Shown one piece after another: positions 30,201 to 37,400 of a stretch of 64,000 nucleotides of DNA. Made by a program: the position numbers and the translations under genes. Positions within the stretch are counted from its first letter, which is position 1. The number at the start of each line of letters is the position of its first letter. This stretch comes from Spirosoma fluviale (lineage in GTDB: Bacteria > Bacteroidota > Bacteroidia > Cytophagales > Flexibacteraceae): the NCBI GenBank assembly GCA_945883425.1, contig CAMCXM010000001.1:43424-107423 (forward strand), read 5' to 3'. The notes beneath the pieces are model-generated. The model was not told the DNA's origin, did not search any database, and saw only the letters and a list, made by a program, of their open reading frames with translations.

Positions 30201-32980
30201 GACTGAGAGTCAGAACAGTAAATAATCAATTACTTAATGCTTCGCAGTCCTGTACATTCTTTAACACAGGTGGAGAAATTGAAGATTTCACCATTACCAT
30301 TGATGTGATTCCGGGAGTTGGTCCTATAGTTGTCCGTACTCCGACTGCAGCTGGTATTTCACTCGCTTCCAATTCAAGTTATACCGTCCGCTGGGCGAAA
30401 GGGGCCACAACTTTTCCTACCGCCAAGGTGAAACTTTCGGTAGATGGAGGTTCCACTTACCCATATACCCTGGCTGAAAATGTATCAAACGCATCAATCG
30501 AAAACAGCACTTCCGTTGTCGTTCCCGGCATCATTACTACCCAGGCTAAAATCCGTGTATCGGATCAGAATGATTCCACCAGTAATGATGAATCAGACAA
30601 CAACTTCACCATTACGGGTTATTGCTGGCCATGGGGAATGAGCTGTACCAACAATAGCATCAATGCATTTACCCTGAATACACTAAGCCGAAACAGTGGT
30701 TGCAGTGTAACAAGGGGATATACGGTTGTTGCCGCTACTGGAACAAGCACAACCACCATGCAACGTGGTCTTACATATCCATTTACCGTCAGTACCAGCA
30801 CGGCAAGCCCTAGTATGGCGGTTGGTATCTGGTGCGACTTTAACAACGATCTGGATTTTGATGATTCTGGTGAATTCCTTTATGGAAGCCCATCTTTCGG
30901 AACCAGCTTCTCGGGCAACATTACCATTCCCGGAAACACAGCCACCGGACAAAGAATACTTCGGGTGAGAACCGTTCGGGGATCGTTGCTCACTGCGAGT
31001 GATGCCTGCACATTCTTCAATACCGGAGGTGAAATCGAAGATTATACGATCACAATCGATCAGCCAACCATCGTAATTACTTCTCCACTTGCGGAGATCT
31101 GTCCAGGAACAAATATCTCCGTTGCGTTCACTACCACCGGAACATTCCTGGCCGGCAACTACTTTCAGGTACAGCTTTCCAATTCCAGTGGTGTTTTTGG
31201 TGCTGGAACGTCTGCTTTGGCAAATGGAGCTTCTTCGCCCATTACCTGCCATGTCGGAATCGGAACAGCTTCCGGAACGTACCGTCTGAGGGTAGTCGCT
31301 GCCACTCCGGCGCCCGCTCTTTTCGGAACCAACTCTGACTATTTCACCATCCGGTCTAAGCCTTCAACACCGACTTCTACAAATGGCAGCCGTTGCGGAA
31401 CGGGAACTGTGACCCTTTCTGCCGCAGGATGTTCAACCATCGAATGGTACGATGCTTTAACAAAAGGAAATCTGATTGGAAGCGGTACTTCTTTTGTAAC
31501 GCCATCCATCAGTTCAACTGCGAATTATTTTGCGACCTGTATTGATGCCCAGGGTTGCCAGAGTTTGCGGAAGCAGACAAGTGCTGTAGTAAATCCACTT
31601 CCATCGATTACCAGTTTCAATCCAACTTCAGGAAGTGTTGGATTTACAAACGTGGTTATTTCAGGTACGGCATTCAGCGTGGTTGATTCTGTGGTGTTTT
31701 CCGGAAATGCAAAAGCACAGATCATTTCTAAAACTTCAACCAGCATTACCGTAAAAACTCCGGTGAATGCTGCATCCGGAACCATCCGTGTTTACACTCC
31801 TTGCGGGATGATTGTAAGCTCTGGTTCATTTACAGCAGTCGTTCCCAGCATTGCAACTCCGGTGATATCTCTCGCTTCGGGAACCTATCCTTCGAGCACA
31901 ACCACCACACTGTCATGTGCGACAACCGGTGCCGATATTTACTACACTTTAAATGGTGTTACTCCAGATCCTAATAATCCGGTAACTATACTCTATACAG
32001 GCGATCCTATCTTTATCGGTGTTGGCCTTACTTTGAAGGCAATCGGTTACAAACAAGGTTGGACAACCTCAGGTATTGCAACAGCCACTTATGCCATCAC
32101 CACCCCAACCATTGTATCGACGCCGGTTATTTCACCTGCGAGCGGTACTTATACAGGAGGTCAGGTGTTGACCATAACTTGTTCTACGCCTCAATCATTG
32201 ATTTATTTTACTTTGAACGGACAGGAGCCAATAATGGATGGGAACACTCCAATCCGCTATCTTGGACCAATTACCGTTGCTGAAAATGTTTCAGTGAAAG
32301 CCATTGGCGTACGCGATGGATGGTCTTCCAGTCCGGCTGCCTGGTCAGAATTGTTCATTTCAGGTGCGAGTACGCTTAGTGCCTGCACATTTGATCCGGT
32401 GCCAGGCACATACAGCGGAGCCCAATCAGTGACCATCAACAATGCAGATCCGTCGGCTCAAATTTACTATACCATTGACGGTACTGATCCATACCGTTAT
32501 CTGCCTCTTGCAAAACCATATGCAGGTCCGGTTGCCATTAATTCCAGCCTTACCCTAAAAGCTTCGGCCTACAGAGACGGATTTGGTGACAGCCCAAGAG
32601 CAGTTGGTAATTATACCATCGGAGCCGTAAGGATGGCCGTTGATCAATCAACACCAGCTTATTACACTGAACCATCTGGTCCGGCGTATTCTTCCGGAAG
32701 TAATTCGTCCTCACCGTTTCCTGCCAATAGCAATGAAATGATGGTTTCTCTTTATCCGAATCCGACAAATGGAATTTTGTTTATTGATTTCGGATCCCGA
32801 AAAGAGAATATGAAAATCACCATTCTCAATGTTTTGGGTCAGGCAGTTAATGTGGTGGAAACAGAAGGTGCTTCATTCGGTGCCGCCTTGAATCTGTCAG
32901 AAAACAAACCGGGAGTTTATATTGTCCGCATTTCCGACTCAAACGGAAACCAGGTGGAGAAAAAAGTTGTACTCCAGTAA
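27206..32980 (+). CDS. T9SS-secreted surface protein: five GEVED-type repeat units fused to Ig-like, IPT/TIG-like and chitobiase-C-terminal-like modules, type A sorting domain
   Basis: Five copies of GYCWPW...SCTN...CDFN.D.DF.D.GE...FNTGGEIEDY; C-terminal region parallels the entire upstream protein; MVSLYPNPTNGILFIDFG...VEKKVVLQ. Confidence 0.85.
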   Translation: MKKRSTKPNPGTTIQRMKRASFFLFAFCVILFSTQAFSQIRVINPSNAGVSLAGNSSYTVRWSKGGTTFSRVKIKLSIDGGVTFPFLLVNNTPNTATDTSENITVPGLITSQARIRITNQADSTVGDVSDNNFEITGYCWPWSVSCTNNFIQNFTVGTLNNSSTCSTRGYVSNTPSGTRTTNLYTGSKVPFTLKTSKTNINMGVAIWCDFNGDKDFSDAGEFLYASSTLDTTHRDSISIPSDVTAGLKVLRVRTVRATLLSSSDYCTFFNTGGEIEDYQVTVVSLPGSGPIVVRIPNATGITLDNNTSYTVRWSKGGTLYDKVKIKLSEDGGATYPYTLVSNSNNLTTDTSEAITVPGIITSTARIRIENQNDSTVGDNSDNNFTIRGYCWPWNTSCTNNFIQSFTVNSLNSTSTCSSRGYINYNTSRTTTLYSGESYAFTLKTSKTNTDMGVGIWCDFNGDFDFDDSGEFLYGSPTLDTTFSGTISIPSGLTLANRRLRIRTVRGNLLGASNYCTFYNTGGEIEDYSVAIDQIIGAGPLVVRNPNDASVTMTSNGSYTVRWSKASTTYDKVKIKFSDDGGLTYPYLLVNNTPNTSADTSEAILVPGITTTQGRIQITNQSDSTIGDVSDNNFTITGYCWPWNTSCTNNYIRSVVVNTLNSTSTCSTRGYVNNAASGTRTTTLYQGQSYPITIKTSKTNNMGVAVWCDFNSDFDFDDAGEFLFASSSLDTTFSGSVTIPADAPLGARRFRVRTINNTILSSTDYCAFNNSGSEIEDYTITIDETTGIGPLTVTTPNTGGLSLATNTTYAVRWKKGNSTYDKVRIKFSADGGATFPYLLVNNTPNLSSDTAENIIVPGIITTQGRIRVSNQNDSTVSDMSDNNFTITGYCWPWSMSCTNSFLRKITLNTLSTTNTCATRAYSSAAASGANTTTLYTGQSYPFTVKTSKTSLTQGVAIWCDYNNDLDFDDDGELLYTSSSLDTSFTGSITIPSDIAVGAKRLRVRTVNNQLLNASQSCTFFNTGGEIEDFTITIDVIPGVGPIVVRTPTAAGISLASNSSYTVRWAKGATTFPTAKVKLSVDGGSTYPYTLAENVSNASIENSTSVVVPGIITTQAKIRVSDQNDSTSNDESDNNFTITGYCWPWGMSCTNNSINAFTLNTLSRNSGCSVTRGYTVVAATGTSTTTMQRGLTYPFTVSTSTASPSMAVGIWCDFNNDLDFDDSGEFLYGSPSFGTSFSGNITIPGNTATGQRILRVRTVRGSLLTASDACTFFNTGGEIEDYTITIDQPTIVITSPLAEICPGTNISVAFTTTGTFLAGNYFQVQLSNSSGVFGAGTSALANGASSPITCHVGIGTASGTYRLRVVAATPAPALFGTNSDYFTIRSKPSTPTSTNGSRCGTGTVTLSAAGCSTIEWYDALTKGNLIGSGTSFVTPSISSTANYFATCIDAQGCQSLRKQTSAVVNPLPSITSFNPTSGSVGFTNVVISGTAFSVVDSVVFSGNAKAQIISKTSTSITVKTPVNAASGTIRVYTPCGMIVSSGSFTAVVPSIATPVISLASGTYPSSTTTTLSCATTGADIYYTLNGVTPDPNNPVTILYTGDPIFIGVGLTLKAIGYKQGWTTSGIATATYAITTPTIVSTPVISPASGTYTGGQVLTITCSTPQSLIYFTLNGQEPIMDGNTPIRYLGPITVAENVSVKAIGVRDGWSSSPAAWSELFISGASTLSACTFDPVPGTYSGAQSVTINNADPSAQIYYTIDGTDPYRYLPLAKPYAGPVAINSSLTLKASAYRDGFGDSPRAVGNYTIGAVRMAVDQSTPAYYTEPSGPAYSSGSNSSSPFPANSNEMMVSLYPNPTNGILFIDFGSRKENMKITILNVLGQAVNVVETEGASFGAALNLSENKPGVYIVRISDSNGNQVEKKVVLQ
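27320..31066 (+). repeat. Five in-frame GEVED-type repeat units of about 750 bp
   Basis: Unit starts IRVINP (about 27320), IVVRIP (28076), LVVRNP (28823), LTVTTP (29573), IVVRTP (30326); spacings 747, 750 and 753 bp for the exactly placed ones. Confidence 0.88.
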
Positions 32981-33000
32981 AAATTGAAAAACTCAGGAAA

Positions 33001-33027
33001 GGCCACCCTAAAAAGGTGGTCTTTTTT
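33001..33027 (+). terminator. Rho-independent terminator of the large T9SS gene
   Basis: GGCCACC-CTAAAAA-GGTGGTC followed by TTTTTT. Confidence 0.75.
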
Positions 33028-33029
33028 AT

Positions 33030-33225
33030 CCCAGATTCCGCATTAGGATGTTAATCGTCTGATTCACACCTATAATTTTCCCTTTCGGACAAATGAACAC
33101 GAGAGTGTGAAATTTGCGGGCGCAGCCCAATGAAATGTCTTTGAGGACGCCATAGCGTCTGGGCCATAAATGAATGTGAATCAGTCGATTTGGATTAATT
33201 GATTTTTTCTATTGCGGAATCTGGG
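33030..33225. mobile_element. MITE-like non-autonomous element, 196 bp
   Basis: Perfect 13-bp terminal inverted repeats CCCAGATTCCGCA...TGCGGAATCTGGG, further inner inverted repeat AATCGTCTGATTCACA/TGTGAATCAGTCGATT (one mismatch), flanked by TTTAT at 33025..33029 and 33226..33230; no transposase. Confidence 0.8.
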
Positions 33226-33226
33226 T

Positions 33227-34504
33227 TTATGAACCTCTTCCTAAAAAATAAGAACCCAGACTGCATTCCATACAACGCCTGGAGAGGCAGTATCCGGTGT
33301 ACAATTCATTGAGCGCCTGGCTCGTGGCAGCAGTTTCACACTCGATCCCAAAGGATGTCCACATTCGTATAACGGAATTCGGCTCACTTCGAACAGCCGA
33401 AAGCCAGTCCATCGCTTTTTCTATATAATCCGGATTCTCTTTCTCCAGGCCAATTGCCGTGAGGAAGGGCGCTAAAAAATTGATTACCAGGGAATCTTTC
33501 AAAAACGGACTCCAGGAGATAGTTCCCTTAAACGGATTCACCTCATGAAGAAAACCATCCAGAACCGGTGAAATTGAAAGAGGGCCTGGCACAAAGAAAT
33601 TGGATGGCTCCGTTTGGTTCTCTGTGAGCAATCGAAACCAGTCGGGAAGTTTATGAATCATTGAAGCCAGAATCAATACGCGATGAATCGGGAACGAGCC
33701 CGGCCGGATCCGGAATTTCTTCCAGGCAAGGGGATGAGATTCAAGCTGATGTTTATGAGCCAGAAAAAGATATTCAGACCGCAATGCCGTATGCGATTCA
33801 CCCTGATTATCCTCGTTCAGAAATCCAGCCTGTCCAAGTAAAAGCGAAAAAATCCTCTCATCATGCCAGCCCAGGCCGGCAAAAATCCTGACTGGAATGG
33901 ATTGGGCCAGCATCAACATGGGCTCTGCGTTAATTTTCAATCCCAGTGTGTGGGCAAGGGTCTGATAAAATGTTTCCTGCCAATCCTTGCCATTCAAAAG
34001 CCAGCGTTTGAGAATTTCCCGTGCCTTCCTTTCGAGTCGTTCTGTTAACACGCGTTCCTGCATGCCCGTCATCCGAATGGCTGGCACAGAATGTAGAAAC
34101 GATTCACAGGCGATGCTTTTCGGAGCGGGATTCATGAGCTCACGATACCGGAGCAGAACCTCCAACGGTATTTTATCCTTCAACTCCAGCGTAGGAACGA
34201 CGGTGCCATCCAGCCGAAAAGCTTCAGCATCTTTTTCCCAGACCACATGCAGAATGACCGATTGATAAGCCGGATCGGCTTGGTGGTTATGATCATACCA
34301 TTCACTGGCACGAACATGGATTTCAACAGATCCTATCCAATCAAGCTGATCGATGACGATTTTGGCCTGTTCAAAGTCGGGTCCTGAATTGGAGTTCCGG
34401 TAACCGGTCTTCAGAATGGTAAGTGAGGCTCCGTCCGTAAGCCGGGCATTTTGACGCGTATGCAATTGCTGCTGCCAGAGCAGGTGTAAAAAATCCTCTT
34501 TCAT
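33227..34504 (-). CDS. DUF2851 family protein
   Basis: 425 aa; KEDFLHLLWQQQLH, NSGPDFEQAKIVIDQLDWIGSVEIHVRASEWYDHNHQADPAYQSVILHVVWEKD, C-terminal Cys-rich CLSRRCMECSLGSYFLGRGS. Confidence 0.85.
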   Translation of the reverse strand: MKEDFLHLLWQQQLHTRQNARLTDGASLTILKTGYRNSNSGPDFEQAKIVIDQLDWIGSVEIHVRASEWYDHNHQADPAYQSVILHVVWEKDAEAFRLDGTVVPTLELKDKIPLEVLLRYRELMNPAPKSIACESFLHSVPAIRMTGMQERVLTERLERKAREILKRWLLNGKDWQETFYQTLAHTLGLKINAEPMLMLAQSIPVRIFAGLGWHDERIFSLLLGQAGFLNEDNQGESHTALRSEYLFLAHKHQLESHPLAWKKFRIRPGSFPIHRVLILASMIHKLPDWFRLLTENQTEPSNFFVPGPLSISPVLDGFLHEVNPFKGTISWSPFLKDSLVINFLAPFLTAIGLEKENPDYIEKAMDWLSAVRSEPNSVIRMWTSFGIECETAATSQALNELYTGYCLSRRCMECSLGSYFLGRGS

Positions 34505-34554
34505 TTTCTTTTAGTTTAGGCTTCAAAAATAGGAGTTTTTCTCACAAAAAATAC

Positions 34555-34584
34555 TTGTGGAAAACAAAGAACCATGTACTTTTG
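34555..34584 (+). promoter_or_regulatory. Bacteroidota-type promoter upstream of tRNA-Leu
   Basis: TTG (34555..34557) - 19 nt - TACTTTTG (34577..34584), 12 bp before the tRNA. Confidence 0.65.
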
Positions 34585-34596
34585 CCCTCCCTTAAA

Positions 34597-34680
34597 GCCC
34601 AGGTGGCGAAATTGGTAGACGCACTACTTTGAGGTGGTAGCGCCCGTAAGGGTGTGCTGGTTCGAATCCAGTCTTGGGCA
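34597..34680 (+). tRNA. tRNA-Leu (anticodon GAG)
   Basis: GCCCAGG acceptor pairing CTTGGGC, long variable arm, anticodon loop in CTACTTTGAGGTGGTAG, GGTTCGAATCC T-arm; no encoded CCA. Confidence 0.93.
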
Positions 34681-34682
34681 CA

Positions 34683-34718
34683 AAAAAACCCGTCACGTGA
34701 AAACATGACGGGTTTTTT
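34683..34718 (+). terminator. Terminator after tRNA-Leu
   Basis: AAAAAACCCGTCA - CGTGAAAACA - TGACGGGTTTTTT. Confidence 0.88.
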
Positions 34719-34768
34719 GTTTTACAATGAAAGGCCCGGCCATTCAAAAGGAAAAGACAAGCTTTTAA

Positions 34769-34811
34769 CCCAGAAAACGCATTAGAAAATCTATTCCGAG
34801 CATTATCTGGG
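34769..34811. mobile_element. 43-bp mini-element related to the 33030..33225 MITE
   Basis: CCCAGAAAACGCATTAGAAAATCTATTCCGAGCATTATCTGGG flanked by TTTAA at 34764..34768 and 34812..34816; its left end resembles the MITE right terminus (CGCAWTAGAAAA). Confidence 0.55.
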
Positions 34812-34873
34812 TTTAATCAGGCTCTTTACCCTAGTATAACCGGGTAGTTCATTTGAACATACCGGTCTTAAAT

Positions 34874-34908
34874 CCTGAGTACCGATTACTTCTTACTGAT
34901 TACTGAAT
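34874..34908. repeat. Heptanucleotide-period array, 5 units
   Basis: CCTGAGT ACCGATT ACTTCTT ACTGATT ACTGAAT; reverse complement shares ATTCAGTAATCAG with the array at 3191. Confidence 0.5.
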
Positions 34909-34916
34909 TTCTATTC

Positions 34917-36467
34917 TTAAATATCAAACTTAATCCCCTGAGCCAAAGGCAATTCTTTGCTATAATTGATGGTATTGGTCTGACGGCGCATATATGCTCT
35001 CCAGGCATCGGAACCGGATTCACGTCCACCACCTGTTTCTTTTTCACCACCGAATGCTCCTCCGATTTCTGCGCCGGATGTTCCGATGTTCACGTTGGCA
35101 ATACCACAATCAGATCCTCTCCAGTTCAGGAAACGCTCGGCTTCCTGAAGACGATTGGTAAAAATGGAAGAGGAAAGTCCCTGACGAACATTGTTCTGAA
35201 TGGCGATGGCATTGTCGATATCCCCATCGTATTTCAGGAGGTATAAAATCGGAGCAAAGGTTTCTTCCTGAACCATATGGTAGTGGTTTTCCGCTTCCAC
35301 AATGGCTGGTTTTACATAACAACCATCCATACCGGCTTCCGCTTTTTCACCTCCAATGATCAGCTTTCCTCCTTCTGCCTGTACTTTCTCCAATGCATTG
35401 AAAAACGCGGATTCAGCTGCTTTGTCTACCAACGGACCGACCAGATAATTTTCATCCAACGGATTTCCGATCGGCAATTTTTTATAGGCTTCCACCATTC
35501 GGTTTTTCACTTCTTCATAACGCGAACTGTGTACAATCAGACGGCGGGTGCTGGTGCATCGCTGTCCACATGTTCCAACAGACCCAAATACGGTACTGCG
35601 GATGGCCATGTCCAGATTGGAATCTTCGGCAATGATGACGGCATTGTTTCCGCCCAATTCAAGTAAAGATTTACCCAATCTTTGTGCAACGGTTACGGCC
35701 ACGGCTTTCCCCATACGAGTGGAGCCTGTAGCAGAAACTAGTGCAACCCGTGGATCCGAAGCCATAGCCTGACCGATTGTTGCGTCTCCAATGACAAGAG
35801 AAAACACACCTTCCGGAAGCTGATTGTCCTTCAAAACTTTTTCGAGTAAGCGTTGGCAGGCAATGGCGGTGAACGGTGTCTTTTCAGACGGTTTCCAAAC
35901 ACAGACATTTCCACAAACAGCGGCTAATGCTGCATTCCATGCCCAAACGGCAACCGGAAAATTGAATGCCGAAATGATACCAACCGTTCCAAGTGGATGC
36001 CACTGTTCCATCATCCGGTGCTCCTTCCGCTCTGAATGCATGGAAAGACCATACAACTGACGGGAAAGCCCAACAGCAAAATCACAGATGTCAATCATCT
36101 CCTGAACTTCGCCCAGACCTTCCTGTACGATTTTTCCCATCTCAATGGAAACCAGCTGGCCCAAAGGAAGCTTGTATTGACGTAAAACTTCACCGTATTG
36201 ACGAATGATCTCGCCCCGTTGTGGTGCCGGAATGGCGGACCAGACTTTATACGCAGCATCTGCTGTTTGAAGGACGGAATCAAAATCCGCTTTGGAAGCA
36301 CCTTGAACCTGTCCGATCGAGCTGCCGTCAATCGGTGACTGAATGGAAAATACGGAGTCTCCGGAACCTGCTTTCCAGGCTAGTCCGGTGGAAGTGGATG
36401 CATGAACACCGGCTGGTATGCCGAGTTGTGAAAACAAATCCTTGATGGTAGACGAAATGGCTGTCAT
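34917..36467 (-). CDS. Aldehyde dehydrogenase, ALDH7/aminoadipate-semialdehyde dehydrogenase-like
   Basis: FNFPVAVWAWNAALAAVCGNVCVWKPSEKTP, LLELGGNNAVIIAEDSNLD, GSVGTCGQRCTSTRRL, NIGTSGAEIGGAFGGEKETGGGRESGSDAWRAYMRRQTNTINYS. Confidence 0.92.
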   Translation of the reverse strand: MTAISSTIKDLFSQLGIPAGVHASTSTGLAWKAGSGDSVFSIQSPIDGSSIGQVQGASKADFDSVLQTADAAYKVWSAIPAPQRGEIIRQYGEVLRQYKLPLGQLVSIEMGKIVQEGLGEVQEMIDICDFAVGLSRQLYGLSMHSERKEHRMMEQWHPLGTVGIISAFNFPVAVWAWNAALAAVCGNVCVWKPSEKTPFTAIACQRLLEKVLKDNQLPEGVFSLVIGDATIGQAMASDPRVALVSATGSTRMGKAVAVTVAQRLGKSLLELGGNNAVIIAEDSNLDMAIRSTVFGSVGTCGQRCTSTRRLIVHSSRYEEVKNRMVEAYKKLPIGNPLDENYLVGPLVDKAAESAFFNALEKVQAEGGKLIIGGEKAEAGMDGCYVKPAIVEAENHYHMVQEETFAPILYLLKYDGDIDNAIAIQNNVRQGLSSSIFTNRLQEAERFLNWRGSDCGIANVNIGTSGAEIGGAFGGEKETGGGRESGSDAWRAYMRRQTNTINYSKELPLAQGIKFDI

Positions 36468-36504
36468 GAACTGGTGTAAATCTTTTTTAAAAAATATTAA
36501 GAAT

Positions 36505-37377
36505 CTATTTTCCAACCAGATTAATAATAACCAGAACCGTGGTGATACTGGAAATAATCAAACTGATGGCAGGCAGATTAAGCCTGAAGTTTTTGGCTTT
36601 CATTGGTTCTACATATAGAACATCGTTGGGCAACAGAAAGAAGTGATTACCTTCAATCAGTGACCGGTCGGTAAGGTCCAGAGTGCTGATCTGCACTTTG
36701 TTGTCAATGGTCCGAATAAGTTTGATCTTGTGCCGGTTGGCAACATCCGTGAGATCCCCGGCAAATCCAATCGCTTCCAGAACGGAGGCTCTGTCGTTGT
36801 ATATGAAGTGAACCCCTGGTGATCTTACTTCACCCAGCACGGTCACTTTAAAACTCACCAGCTTCACTTTTACCTGAACATTGCTGGTGTACTTATCGAT
36901 TTTTTCAGCCAGAATAGCCGAAACTTCCGGTATGGTTTTATCTTTCACATACACATCTCCTAATAGTGGAAACTGGATATTTCCTTTTCCATCGACCGTA
37001 TAACCTGAAATATAGAGCTGGCTCAGACTCATTTGCATTTGTACATTCGAGGTCTGTCCATCCAGATTAAATGGCTGAACAGAAGCCGGGTCCTGACCCA
37101 TTACCTTAATATTGAGAATGTCGCCGTGCTGAACTTTATACGCCTGTATCTGCGCCTGGTATTCCTTAACCTGCTCGTTTCCCGTTTTGTTTGATTTCGG
37201 TTTATCCTGCAGATAGACCAGCTCTCTGTTTGGAATACAGGACTGAAAAACGATCAGAATCAGAAAGAATAAACGAAGAGGATGGCTGGCTATCAAGAGA
37301 TATTCGTTCGAAAAGGAGTGCAAATGTAGGCTTTTTCTCTGTGGAAAACAGTGGAAATCCGAAGGCGGCTCATTCAC
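36505..37377 (-). CDS. Polysaccharide export lipoprotein, Wza/BexD-like, with C-terminal TM
   Basis: LIVFQSCIPNRELVYLQDKPK lipobox; YKVQHGDILNIKVMGQDP; SGYTVDGKGNIQFPLLGDVYVKDKTIPEV; C-term AISLIISSITTVLVIINLVGK. Confidence 0.85.
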   Translation of the reverse strand: MNEPPSDFHCFPQRKSLHLHSFSNEYLLIASHPLRLFFLILIVFQSCIPNRELVYLQDKPKSNKTGNEQVKEYQAQIQAYKVQHGDILNIKVMGQDPASVQPFNLDGQTSNVQMQMSLSQLYISGYTVDGKGNIQFPLLGDVYVKDKTIPEVSAILAEKIDKYTSNVQVKVKLVSFKVTVLGEVRSPGVHFIYNDRASVLEAIGFAGDLTDVANRHKIKLIRTIDNKVQISTLDLTDRSLIEGNHFFLLPNDVLYVEPMKAKNFRLNLPAISLIISSITTVLVIINLVGK

Positions 37378-37400
37378 CTGTTGACTGTAACCTCTGGCCC

